Assembly: GCA_947459075.1 (NCBI GenBank)
Contig: CANHBJ010000008.1
Span: forward strand, 1-35,582
Direction of reading: 5' to 3'
Length of the DNA: 35,582 nt
Source: Bacteroidota bacterium
Lineage (GTDB): Bacteria > Bacteroidota > Bacteroidia > UKL13-3
Made by a program: the position numbers and the translations under genes
Notes under the pieces: model-generated
Database searches by the model: none
Told to the model about the DNA's origin: nothing
Seen by the model: only the letters and a program-made list of their open reading frames with translations
Shown here: positions 19,137-28,392 of the stretch, piece by piece
Numbering within the stretch: position 1 is the first letter of the stretch
How the letters are laid out: the number at the start of each line of letters is the position of its first letter

Positions 19137-20192
19137 TTAAAACGGTAACCTTACTGTTAAACTGTAAATACTTTCTTCTAATTTTGGAATACTAATTAAA
19201 TCAAACGACCAGCTAAATGGACCCATAACCTCTGTAGTAAAGCCAAATTTGAAAGCTTCAGGGGCATTAAACATTTGCTGGTTGCTAGGAATTAACAAAC
19301 CAGCTTGAACTCCTAACCAATAGGAATTATTACGCTTATATGGCAATGTATTAACCAAAAACCTACACTCCAAATTCGCTATTCCATTAATACTTGTAAT
19401 TTCTCCATTGGTGCGTTCTATAATGGGGAAACTCTCGAATAGAAATCCAACACGGTACTTTCCAATCCCATATTTATTGTTAACTCTTAAATCAATTTGT
19501 GAACCAAGTACAGGGCTTAGTGTGTTTCCAAATAGTGTAACACCTACTGTTGGCACAAACTGAAATAAATAGGATTTAGCTCCAGCCCTTTTTATCTCTC
19601 TCACATAATTACTATCAGTTGCTACCTCTACCTTGTAATAATTTTGAATCAACTTCTTACTTTTTGTTGCTTCAACTATGGCTTCATTCAAGCTCACCTC
19701 CCCTAATTGTGATATTAAACTATCGGGGTGGTTCATAAACACCAATATGCGCATACCTGTATTCAAGTTATAAATGGTATAGTTGTATTTAGGTAAATCC
19801 AATTTTAGCCTTAAAATTTCAAAAGCTACATCTACCCTTTTCTCGCTATATTCAGCGGCCTCCGCTTTTATGCGTCTTTTATTTTCATCTTGCACAAAGT
19901 AGTGCACTTCTAAAGCTGAAGAACTAATTGTACGCTCACTAAACGCCTTACTTATGTCATTTAAAAAAGCTGTTTTTAAACGATCAGCTGTTGGGCCAAA
20001 ATCTTTTAGTTTATTAAGTGTATTACCAATAATTAGTACTTTATTATTTTGCTTTAAATGTACTACAATGGTATCACCTACCTCAAAATAATCGACAATT
20101 GGACCAGTTACAGTAACCTGAGCAGTTGTATGTAAAGGAAAGAAAAAAATTGGCATGGCAACTATGAATGCAATAAACAATAGTTTTTTCAT
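19137..20192 (-). CDS. Secreted/outer-membrane hypothetical protein
   Basis: Signal peptide MKKLLFIAFIVAMPIFFFPLHTTAQ; beta-rich C-terminal half ending in aromatic residue (YSLTVRLPF). Confidence 0.7.
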   Translation of the reverse strand: MKKLLFIAFIVAMPIFFFPLHTTAQVTVTGPIVDYFEVGDTIVVHLKQNNKVLIIGNTLNKLKDFGPTADRLKTAFLNDISKAFSERTISSSALEVHYFVQDENKRRIKAEAAEYSEKRVDVAFEILRLKLDLPKYNYTIYNLNTGMRILVFMNHPDSLISQLGEVSLNEAIVEATKSKKLIQNYYKVEVATDSNYVREIKRAGAKSYLFQFVPTVGVTLFGNTLSPVLGSQIDLRVNNKYGIGKYRVGFLFESFPIIERTNGEITSINGIANLECRFLVNTLPYKRNNSYWLGVQAGLLIPSNQQMFNAPEAFKFGFTTEVMGPFSWSFDLISIPKLEESIYSLTVRLPF

Positions 20193-20228
20193 TGTGATTC
20201 TGTTTAAATTTTAAAAATATTGTGTTTA

Positions 20229-20891
20229 TTAAAACCCTGTTTTAATCCTAATAACAGGAGTAAACTCAGCATGGTTATTTACTTGAAAATTGTTCCCCAC
20301 ACCCAACTTAAATTTAAACTTCTGTGCTTTTACCAAAACATCTGTTGGTGCACTTGGAGCCAATACAGGTGTGGTAAAATCAACTTCAGTAAATCTTTCG
20401 GTGATTGTAACTTGCTTGTTATTTGTTGTATTAACTATGGTTTGATTAACCACTTCTACTTTTTGTGTGATTGTATCAACACTAATATTTTGGTTATTTA
20501 TCGCCAATTGAGGTGGTGCATTTACCATTACTTTTTTATTATTTTTTATGGATGGTTTACTCACCTTTTTTTCATCAAGCTGATGAACTTCTTCAATCTT
20601 TGTCGCGGTATTTACAACACTATTGTTATTTGTTTGTAGCGATGATGTTATTGGCTTGGTAGGCTTTTTAATGATAAGTAAACCACTACCACCAATTAAT
20701 AAAAGCATTGCCGCAACTACACTTACACGTTGTATATAATACATTACCGACTTTTTATTTTGTTCGGATTTTAACCCTGCTTGTAACAATTCCCATTTGC
20801 TATTAAGGTTAGGCGAATAGCCCTCGGGTAAATCATTTACCGAGTTTATTTTATCCTGTATAATTTTATCGCTACGCATTTCCATAACCAT
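20229..20891 (-). CDS. Single-TM anti-sigma-factor-like protein
   Basis: Short N-terminal cytoplasmic segment, one TM (VSVVAAMLLLIGGSGLLII), Thr/Asn/Lys-rich extracytoplasmic part; overlaps the upstream ECF sigma gene. Confidence 0.65.
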   Translation of the reverse strand: MVMEMRSDKIIQDKINSVNDLPEGYSPNLNSKWELLQAGLKSEQNKKSVMYYIQRVSVVAAMLLLIGGSGLLIIKKPTKPITSSLQTNNNSVVNTATKIEEVHQLDEKKVSKPSIKNNKKVMVNAPPQLAINNQNISVDTITQKVEVVNQTIVNTTNNKQVTITERFTEVDFTTPVLAPSAPTDVLVKAQKFKFKLGVGNNFQVNNHAEFTPVIRIKTGF

Positions 20892-21438
20892 ATTTTTTTT
20901 GGGTAATCACTTGTTTTAATTTTGCCTTGGCTTTTGCCAATTGTGTTTTACTTGTGCTCTCGCTTATACTAAGGGTTTCTGCAATTTCTTGATGGCTGAA
21001 TCCTTCTACCACAAACATGTTTAACACCGTGCGGTATCCTGTTGGCAACAATGTAATGGCATCGTATAAATAATTGGCTTCTATTTGTTGTAAGGCATCA
21101 TCATCAAAACTTACTTCAGGTGTTTGATCTAATGTTACCATATTAAAGTTGTTTTGTTTACGCAAAGCCATCAAGGCTTCATTTACCATAATACGTTTCA
21201 ACCAAAATTTAAAGCTATCTTCTCCTTGGTATTCAAACCGCTCTATTTGCTGAAAAGCTTTTAAGAAACCTTTCATCACACAATCTTCTGCTTCATCGGT
21301 TCGCACGATGTAACGCAGGCAAACCCTAAACATGTTGCTAAACAAACCATCGAACAACATTTTTTGAACGTTAGAATCGCCTTTTTTAAGTTGTTTGATG
21401 TGTTTTTCGTTTACCTGCATTAGATTGTATACTGCCAT
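20872..21438 (-). CDS. ECF-type RNA polymerase sigma factor
   Basis: Sigma2-like region (LFDGLFSNMFRVCLRYIVRTDEAEDCVMKGFLKAFQQIERFEYQG) and sigma4-like region (LPTGYRTVLNMFVVEGFSHQEIAETLSISESTSKTQLAKAKAKL). Confidence 0.93.
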   Translation of the reverse strand: MAVYNLMQVNEKHIKQLKKGDSNVQKMLFDGLFSNMFRVCLRYIVRTDEAEDCVMKGFLKAFQQIERFEYQGEDSFKFWLKRIMVNEALMALRKQNNFNMVTLDQTPEVSFDDDALQQIEANYLYDAITLLPTGYRTVLNMFVVEGFSHQEIAETLSISESTSKTQLAKAKAKLKQVITQKKYGYGNA

Positions 21439-21620
21439 AATGTGGTTATGACACCAAAAGTTGCCTGAATCCTCAATATTTTTTTAAACCACTGGTATTC
21501 AACACAAATAAAATGATTTATAAGCAACTAAAAAGCAAGTGGTAAAAAGTAGGTTGCGTATAAGATGTAATTTTACCGCTTTTAATAAATCGGACACTCT
21601 AATTATAATACCATCAATAA

Positions 21621-21652
21621 AAAAAGGGATGATTTTAAACCATCCCTTTTAA
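21621..21652. terminator. Intrinsic terminator downstream of the arginine decarboxylase gene
   Basis: AAAAGGGATG/CATCCCTTTT inverted repeat adjacent to the minus-strand stop at 21654. Confidence 0.85.
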
Positions 21653-21653
21653 A

Positions 21654-23057
21654 TTAAAATCCTAATACCTTCATCATTTGTTCAGCGTTTTGCTCTTCAG
21701 AAAACACCTTAACATCCATTGTTCCGTCTTCTTTCTTATCTATAATTAAGTGTTTTGGCGCTGGTATCAAACAATGTTGTATGCCCCCGTATCCACCTAA
21801 ACTTTCTTGGTATGCTCCCGTATGAAAGAAGCCCATGTACAAAGGTTCATCTTTTTGTAACCTTGGCATAAATACTTGGTTGGTGTGGGTATCGCTGTTA
21901 TAAAAATCCTGACTATCGCAAGTTAAACCACCAAGGTTAATACGTTTAAATTCTTCATCCCATTGATTAATAGCCAACAAAATAAACTTTTGTCCAATGC
22001 CCCAAGTATCAGGTAATGTGGTAATAAACGAGCTGTCTATCATGTACCACGACTCTTTATCGTTTTGTTGTTTCTCTCCAATAATGCTGTATATCGCACC
22101 ACCACTTTCGCCAACAGTAAATGAACCAAACTCTGTTATAATATTTGGTGCTGTTATATTGCGGCTATCGCAAATGGTTTTAATATAATACACAATTTGA
22201 TCTATCATATATGGGTAATCATGTTCTATACCCAATGAGGTATATATAGGCATACCTCCTCCAATGTCAAGTGTATCTAAATCAGCACAAATTTCTTTTA
22301 AATCGCAATACACATTAACCAAACGTGTAAGTTCACTCCAGTAGTAAGTGGTATCTTTAATACCGCTATTTACAAAGAAGTGAAGCATTTTTAATTTAAA
22401 CTTCGGATTGTCTTTTATTTTAGATAAGTATAAATCGTTTACTAATTTATGGCTTGTACCCAAGCGAGAAGTGTACACCAAATAACCTGGCTCTTCTTCT
22501 GTGGCAATCCGAATACCTAAGTTCATGGGTACTTCAGCATAGTTATCAATTAATTCTAACTCTGCAGGATTATCAAGTACACACACCAAATTTTCAAAAC
22601 CATTTTTAGCAAATTCAGCCATTTTTTTGGCGTAAACATCGGTTTTGTATCCGTTACAAACTATAAACTTATCCTTTGCAAATTTTCCATCAGCATGTAA
22701 TTTGGCCAAAAGGTCTAAATCAAAAGCCGATGAAGTTTCAATGTCAGCACCATTTTTTAGTACTTCATCAATAATAAAACTAAAGTGTGAGCTTTTGGTA
22801 CAATAGCAATAATTGTATGTACCAGGGTAATTGTATTTATTAATGGCTTGGTTAAAAAGCAGTCGAGATTTATTGATTTGCGAACCAATTTTGGGTAAAT
22901 AGGTAAATTTAAATGGTGTACCATATTGTTTAATAAGCTCCATTAAATCAACACCATGAAAATAAAGCTGATTATTTTTAACCTCAAAACCATGTCGTGG
23001 GAAATAGAATGTTTGGTTAATTAAGTCGATGTACTTGTTTTTAATACCTGTTGACAA
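21654..23057 (-). CDS. speA: Biosynthetic arginine decarboxylase, compact Bacteroidetes form
   Basis: 467 aa; TYNYCYCTKSSHFSFIIDEVLKNGADIETSSAFDLDLLAKL, DIGGGMPIY, EFGSFTVGESG; begins with a TTG codon. Confidence 0.85.
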   Translation of the reverse strand: MSTGIKNKYIDLINQTFYFPRHGFEVKNNQLYFHGVDLMELIKQYGTPFKFTYLPKIGSQINKSRLLFNQAINKYNYPGTYNYCYCTKSSHFSFIIDEVLKNGADIETSSAFDLDLLAKLHADGKFAKDKFIVCNGYKTDVYAKKMAEFAKNGFENLVCVLDNPAELELIDNYAEVPMNLGIRIATEEEPGYLVYTSRLGTSHKLVNDLYLSKIKDNPKFKLKMLHFFVNSGIKDTTYYWSELTRLVNVYCDLKEICADLDTLDIGGGMPIYTSLGIEHDYPYMIDQIVYYIKTICDSRNITAPNIITEFGSFTVGESGGAIYSIIGEKQQNDKESWYMIDSSFITTLPDTWGIGQKFILLAINQWDEEFKRINLGGLTCDSQDFYNSDTHTNQVFMPRLQKDEPLYMGFFHTGAYQESLGGYGGIQHCLIPAPKHLIIDKKEDGTMDVKVFSEEQNAEQMMKVLGF

Positions 23058-23169
23058 CCCCGTAATTATTAAATTGTTAGAAAATTGTTTTGCAGTTGCA
23101 ATGTTATAAAAACGTTGGGGATTATTTTATGATTTTTTTTGAGGTATTACTAAACAAGTAAAATACCAA

Positions 23170-23790
23170 TTAAGCACCCACATGTATTACTTCATCGGCA
23201 AAATCGTATTCAAAGGTTTGGTTTGATGCAATAACAACCAATTTGTTTTGGCGGTGCTTTTGTATCATTTGTCTGTACCACTCAATGCCTTTGGCATCAA
23301 GGTTTGTGCATGGTTCATCAAAAAATAAAATAGGCGAATTGGCATAAAAAGCCTGGGCTAATTTTACGCGTTGTTTCATACCGCTGCTAAAGTGTTTTAC
23401 CTTTTTATCTCGGCTTTCGGTTAACCAAATTTCATCTATAATACCATCAATGGTATACCCACTTTCAAGTGTTTTAAAATTAAAGTGGAAGTTTAGTTGC
23501 TCTAATAGTGTAAGCTCTTCGGGTAATTCTAGGTATGGTGCAACATAAGAAGTTTGCTGATGTATTTCCTGAACAGGAATGGTTACTTCGGTTTGTGTAT
23601 TGGATAATACAATATTGCCTTTTGAAGCAGTTTGGTATCCATAAATAATTTGCAACAAGGTTGATTTACCGCTACCGTTGTTGCCAGTTAGCGCATAAGT
23701 ATTGCCTTGTTTTAATAAAGCAGAAACGTTTTGAAAAAGCCACTGCCTTCCAAAACGTTTTCCTACTTCTTGCAATACTATTTGCAGCAT
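23170..23790 (-). CDS. Stand-alone ABC transporter ATP-binding protein
   Basis: 206 aa; Walker A TGNNGSGKSTLL, signature FSSGMKQRVKLAQA, Walker B ILFFDEPCTNLDAKG; 1 nt from the lpxA stop. Confidence 0.9.
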   Translation of the reverse strand: MLQIVLQEVGKRFGRQWLFQNVSALLKQGNTYALTGNNGSGKSTLLQIIYGYQTASKGNIVLSNTQTEVTIPVQEIHQQTSYVAPYLELPEELTLLEQLNFHFNFKTLESGYTIDGIIDEIWLTESRDKKVKHFSSGMKQRVKLAQAFYANSPILFFDEPCTNLDAKGIEWYRQMIQKHRQNKLVVIASNQTFEYDFADEVIHVGA

Positions 23791-23791
23791 G

Positions 23792-24580
23792 TTAAGGCTT
23801 ACGCAATTGAAAACCTTTCATCACACCACGTTCCGAATCGCCAATAAAACTTAAGATTTCATCTCTTTCGCTGGTTGCCGACATTTGTGTTTCAACCACT
23901 TTTACTGCTTTACTAATATTGGTATTGTGAACAAAAAGTACACGGTAAATATCTTGTATTTCGTTTATTTTTTCGTTGGTAAAGCCACTTCTACGCAAGC
24001 CTACAGAGTTAATACCCTCATAAGATAAAGGATAGCGTCCAGCTTTAACAAAAGGCGGAACATCTTTAGTAATCATGCTACCACCTTCAATCATTACATG
24101 ACGGCCAACATTTACAAACTGGTGTATGGCACATAATCCACCAATGCGTGCATTATCATCAATAGTAACGTGTCCTGCAACTTGTACCCCATTGGCAATA
24201 ATTACATTATCGCCCACCATACAATCGTGTGCTAAATGAACATATGCCATTAACAGGCAATTTTTACCTACCTGTGTTTTCATTTTATCAACCGTACCAC
24301 GGTTAATGGTAACCGCCTCACGAATGGTGGTATTATCTCCAATAATTACTTCGGTTTCCTCGCCATTAAATTTTAAATCTTGAGGTACTGCACCCAATAC
24401 TGCACCTGGAAATACTTTGCAGTTTTTTCCAATTTTGGTGTTGGGAAATATGGTAACATTGGGTCCTATCCAAGAGCCTTCTCCAATGGTTACGTTCTTG
24501 TGTATTACCGTAAATGGTTCAACCACCACATTAGCCGCTATTTTGGCCTGAGGATCAATGTATGCTAAAGTTTGAATCAT
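23792..24580 (-). CDS. lpxA: Acyl-ACP--UDP-N-acetylglucosamine O-acyltransferase
   Basis: Hexapeptide repeats; VFPGAVLGAVPQDLKFNGEETEVIIGDNTTIREAVTINRGT; AHDCMVGDNVIIANGVQVAGHV. Confidence 0.96.
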   Translation of the reverse strand: MIQTLAYIDPQAKIAANVVVEPFTVIHKNVTIGEGSWIGPNVTIFPNTKIGKNCKVFPGAVLGAVPQDLKFNGEETEVIIGDNTTIREAVTINRGTVDKMKTQVGKNCLLMAYVHLAHDCMVGDNVIIANGVQVAGHVTIDDNARIGGLCAIHQFVNVGRHVMIEGGSMITKDVPPFVKAGRYPLSYEGINSVGLRRSGFTNEKINEIQDIYRVLFVHNTNISKAVKVVETQMSATSERDEILSFIGDSERGVMKGFQLRKP

Positions 24581-24619
24581 TAGTTATTATCGTTTTTGCT
24601 TAATGCTTATCCGTATTAA

Positions 24620-26011
24620 TTAAATTATTTTTTTTGCCACCTGAGCCATAAGTTCAGCTTCGCAAACTAACTTTTCGCCCACATAGGCATGTGCTTTCAT
24701 AACACAAACTCCCCTGCGAATTGGCGCAATCATGTCAAGTTTTAAAACCAAGGTATCACCAGGCAACACTTTTTCCTTAAACTTGGCATTATCTATTTTC
24801 ATAAAATAGGTATTGTAGTTTTCAGGATCTTCTACTTGCGATAAAATCATTACCCCACCTGCTTGTGCCATCGCCTCAATTATTAATACACCTGGCATAA
24901 CTGGGTTATTTGGAAAATGTCCTGGAAAAAAGGGTTCATTGATGGTTACATTTTTAACGGCCACAATGTGATTTTTCCCCATATCAATGATCTTATCAAC
25001 CAATAGAAAAGGGTATTTATGTGGTAAAAATCGAGAGATGTCGTTGATGTTATAAATGGGTTCTTTGTTTGGGTTATACTTAGGTATATTATTGGTTGAG
25101 CGCGCTTTTTTGATTAATGCTTTAATGCGTTTTCCGAACTCTACATTGGCAGCGTGGCCTGGGCGAGCAGCCATTATTTGTGCTTTAATAGGAGTTCCTA
25201 TCAAGGCTAAATCACCAATTAAATCTAATAACTTGTGTCTAGCAGGTTCGTTATGAAAACGCAGCTCTACATTGTTTAATATACCCTCTTTACGCACTTC
25301 CACTTTGGGCTTGTTAAACAACTTTGCCAAATGGTCCATCTCTTCATCTTCAATTACACGGTCTACAATTACAATGGCATTATTTAAATCGCCACCTTGT
25401 ATTAAACCATGTTTTAACAACATTTCAAGTTCGTGTAAAAAGCAAAATGTGCGGCAACTTGCTATATCTGTTTCAAACTCTTTAAGGCTGGTAACAGATG
25501 CATGTTGGCTACCCAAAACTGGAGAATTGTAATCTACCATTACTGTTAAACGATAATCGTCTAAAGGCATGGCAATCATTTCAATATTTTTATCCACTTC
25601 ATTGTAGTATACATTATGTGGCACTGAAAAATATTCGCGTTCTGCATCCAAATCTTGGATACCCGCATCTTTAAGGGCTTTTATAAAATAACGAGAACTA
25701 CCATCCATAATTGGTGTTTCGGTAGCATCAATTTGTAACAAACAATTGTCTATTTCTAATCCTGCTAACGAAGCCATAACATGCTCCACAGTTGCCACAC
25801 GGGCTCCATTTTGTTCTATGGTAGTGCCTCTAGAGGTATCAACTACATTGTCTACATCGGCATCAACAATAGGTTGTCCTGGTAAATCAACACGTTGAAA
25901 TTTAATACCATGATTTTCGATTGCAGGAAGAAAAGTAAGCGTTACATTTTGTCCGGTATGCAAACCTACACCACTAATACTTACGGCCTTTTTTATTGTA
26001 GTTTGTTTCAC
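24620..26011 (-). CDS. lpxC-fabZ: Bifunctional UDP-3-O-acyl-GlcNAc deacetylase / 3-hydroxyacyl-ACP dehydratase
   Basis: LpxC half ([39 protein letters not shown]); FabZ half ([41 protein letters not shown]). Confidence 0.97.
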   Translation of the reverse strand: MKQTTIKKAVSISGVGLHTGQNVTLTFLPAIENHGIKFQRVDLPGQPIVDADVDNVVDTSRGTTIEQNGARVATVEHVMASLAGLEIDNCLLQIDATETPIMDGSSRYFIKALKDAGIQDLDAEREYFSVPHNVYYNEVDKNIEMIAMPLDDYRLTVMVDYNSPVLGSQHASVTSLKEFETDIASCRTFCFLHELEMLLKHGLIQGGDLNNAIVIVDRVIEDEEMDHLAKLFNKPKVEVRKEGILNNVELRFHNEPARHKLLDLIGDLALIGTPIKAQIMAARPGHAANVEFGKRIKALIKKARSTNNIPKYNPNKEPIYNINDISRFLPHKYPFLLVDKIIDMGKNHIVAVKNVTINEPFFPGHFPNNPVMPGVLIIEAMAQAGGVMILSQVEDPENYNTYFMKIDNAKFKEKVLPGDTLVLKLDMIAPIRRGVCVMKAHAYVGEKLVCEAELMAQVAKKII

Positions 26012-26024
26012 TATTTAATATCTT

Positions 26025-27056
26025 TTATTTTATCTCTTTTAATAATTTCTCTAACTCCTGCACCCTTTTTTCTAACTCGGGTAATTTGCGATACACCACG
26101 CCTGCTTTTAATGCCTGACGTAATTCTATAGCAGGACTACCAAACCATTTTCCGTTGGTTTGTGTAATGTTTCCACCTACTCCGCTTTGTGCACCAAACT
26201 GACTTCCATCAGCAATGGTAATATGTCCTGCAAAACCAACTTGCCCACCAATTACACAGTATTTGCCAATTTTGGTGCTGCCAGCTATTCCACTTTGCGA
26301 AGCGATAACGGTGTGCTCGCCAATTTCTACATTGTGCGCCACTTGTACCAAATTATCCAATTTTGCCCCCTTACGAATCACGGTACTACCCATGGTTGCT
26401 CTATCTATGGCGCAATTGGCTCCTATTTCTACATCAGCTTCTATAATTACATTACCTGTTTGAGGTATCTTTTTGTAACTTCTGTCAGCTAATGGCGCAA
26501 AACCAAAACCATCACTGCCAATAACAGCACCAGCATGAACAATACAATTATCGCCAATGGTGCATAAATGATAAATCTTTACCCCGGGATATAAGGTTAC
26601 ATTGTTTCCAATTTTAACACCTGCACCAATATAAACCTGAGGATGTATTTGGCATTTTTCGCCAATTTCTACTTCCTGACCAATGTAAGTTAATGCGCCT
26701 ACAAAAGTACTCGAATGTACCTTTGCACTGGCTTCTAACACTGCAGATTTATCAACGCCTGCTGCGCCTTTGCCCACATTTGCAAACTGTTCTAACAAAA
26801 AAGTAAAGGCTTGGTATGCATCTTCAACCTTAATTAAGGTAGTAGTAATGGGCGATTCGGGAATAAACGAGCGATTAACCAGCACCGCTGTGCTTTGTGT
26901 GGTATAAATGTGTGGTTCGTATTTTGGGTTAGCTAAAAAAGATAATGCTCCTGGTTGGCCTTCTTCAATTTTGGCAACGGTATGTAGTAGTGCATTCTCA
27001 TCACCTATAACCTCGCCCTGAAGCAGCTTGCTAAGTTCTTTTACTGATATTTGCAT
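26025..27056 (-). CDS. lpxD: UDP-3-O-(3-hydroxyacyl)glucosamine N-acyltransferase
   Basis: LpxD N-domain plus left-handed beta-helix; [46 protein letters not shown]. Confidence 0.96.
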   Translation of the reverse strand: MQISVKELSKLLQGEVIGDENALLHTVAKIEEGQPGALSFLANPKYEPHIYTTQSTAVLVNRSFIPESPITTTLIKVEDAYQAFTFLLEQFANVGKGAAGVDKSAVLEASAKVHSSTFVGALTYIGQEVEIGEKCQIHPQVYIGAGVKIGNNVTLYPGVKIYHLCTIGDNCIVHAGAVIGSDGFGFAPLADRSYKKIPQTGNVIIEADVEIGANCAIDRATMGSTVIRKGAKLDNLVQVAHNVEIGEHTVIASQSGIAGSTKIGKYCVIGGQVGFAGHITIADGSQFGAQSGVGGNITQTNGKWFGSPAIELRQALKAGVVYRKLPELEKRVQELEKLLKEIK

Positions 27057-27095
27057 TAATTTACGTTAACTAAAAACACGTGTTAGCTCGGCAAT

Positions 27096-28334
27096 TTATA
27101 TATTTTTAGGGTAACATAAAAAGTATTTGGTAACCGACTTTGCCAATGCAGATATATTGTACTGATCAGATGCGGCTGTAATATCAGCCGTAGTGCCGTT
27201 TTTGTATAATACTTTTATGTTAAAACCTTCGGGACTGTATGCTTTGTTACTCACACTATCGGTAAATACATAATAATCTGCATCTTCTAGGCTAATTCCC
27301 TTTTGTTTAGCAACTTGCTGTTTAAGATCGTTAACCATACTTGGGTTAAAAGGCTCTTCGTTTTTTAATTCAATTTTGGGCAAATGCCTATCCCTAATTT
27401 GGGTACATAAATCACTTAAAACCTTGTCGTTATGCTCGCACCAAACTTTTATAGATAAAAATATATCGCTATCATCAAGCTTGCTGTAACGCATCAAAAC
27501 CTCTGGGTTGTTTAACAATTGCTCGGCTCCCGGTTTTTGGTATAAAAAGAATTTAAAGTCGGGTGAAGCAAATAAATCTACTCCTTTATTGGCTAAATAA
27601 CTGGCACGTTGCATGGCTTTAACCAAAAGTGTTTCGGCTGCAATAACCGTTTTGTGTAAATATACCTGCCAATACATAAGCCTGCGTGCAATCAAAAATT
27701 TCTCGATACTGTATACTCCTTTTTCTTCAATCACCAATTCATCTTGATATACATTTAACATATTAATGATGCGATCGTGGCCAATTACACCCTCTTGTAC
27801 ACCCGTGTAAAAGCTATCTCTACGCAAGTAATCAAGCCTATCCATATCTAACTGACTACTTACCAATTGATGCAAGAATTTTTTATGGTATTGGTTGGTA
27901 AATATTTGAATACACTTACCCAGTTTACCATTAAACTCTTCGTTTAACATCATCATAAAAGCCAAAGAAAGTTGTTCGTGGTGCACCTCTTTAATCAACA
28001 CTTGTTCTAAAGTATGGCTAAATGGCCCATGGCCTATATCGTGTAATAAAACAGCCGCACAAACGGCATCTTTTTCCTCATCGGTTATCTCTATGCCTTT
28101 GGTTCTTAGCACATCAACGGCCTGAGCGGTTAAACTCATGGCACCAATTACATGCTGAAAGCGAGTATGTAAAGCACCCGGGTAAACCAAATTAGACAAC
28201 CCCAACTGTTTTATTCTACGTAAACGCTGAAACACGGAGTGTTCAATTAAATCAAAAATTAATTCTGAGGTTATATTTACAAACCCATAAACAGGGTCGT
28301 TAATTATTTTCTTTTTGTTTGGGAAGCTTTGCAC
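27096..28334 (-). CDS. HD-domain phosphohydrolase (SAMHD1/dGTPase-like)
   Basis: HTRFQHVIGAMSLTAQAVDVL...AAVLLHDIGHGPFSHTLE, MDRLDYLRRDSFYTGV; starts with GTG. Confidence 0.88.
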   Translation of the reverse strand: MQSFPNKKKIINDPVYGFVNITSELIFDLIEHSVFQRLRRIKQLGLSNLVYPGALHTRFQHVIGAMSLTAQAVDVLRTKGIEITDEEKDAVCAAVLLHDIGHGPFSHTLEQVLIKEVHHEQLSLAFMMMLNEEFNGKLGKCIQIFTNQYHKKFLHQLVSSQLDMDRLDYLRRDSFYTGVQEGVIGHDRIINMLNVYQDELVIEEKGVYSIEKFLIARRLMYWQVYLHKTVIAAETLLVKAMQRASYLANKGVDLFASPDFKFFLYQKPGAEQLLNNPEVLMRYSKLDDSDIFLSIKVWCEHNDKVLSDLCTQIRDRHLPKIELKNEEPFNPSMVNDLKQQVAKQKGISLEDADYYVFTDSVSNKAYSPEGFNIKVLYKNGTTADITAASDQYNISALAKSVTKYFLCYPKNI

Positions 28335-28392
28335 AATATTTGTCTACTAATTCGTTTCTTGATATACACAACTTAGCAAAAATAAACTTTAT

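Noticed and set aside
20220-20639. 139-aa plus-strand ORF antisense to the anti-sigma-like gene
   Set aside because: Cys/Phe/Tyr-rich shadow of a Thr/Asn/Lys-rich coding region; no independent support.
24620-26011. lpxC-fabZ fusion as a novel fusion enzyme
   Set aside because: This fusion is a known Bacteroidetes arrangement.
26160-26492. Plus-strand ORFs (110 and 82 aa) antisense to lpxD
   Set aside because: Mirror of the hexapeptide-repeat coding sequence; not separate genes.
23792-27056. Periodic hexapeptide signal resembling a DNA repeat array
   Set aside because: Explained by the left-handed beta-helix repeats of LpxA and LpxD; no conserved nucleotide repeats, so not CRISPR or a satellite.
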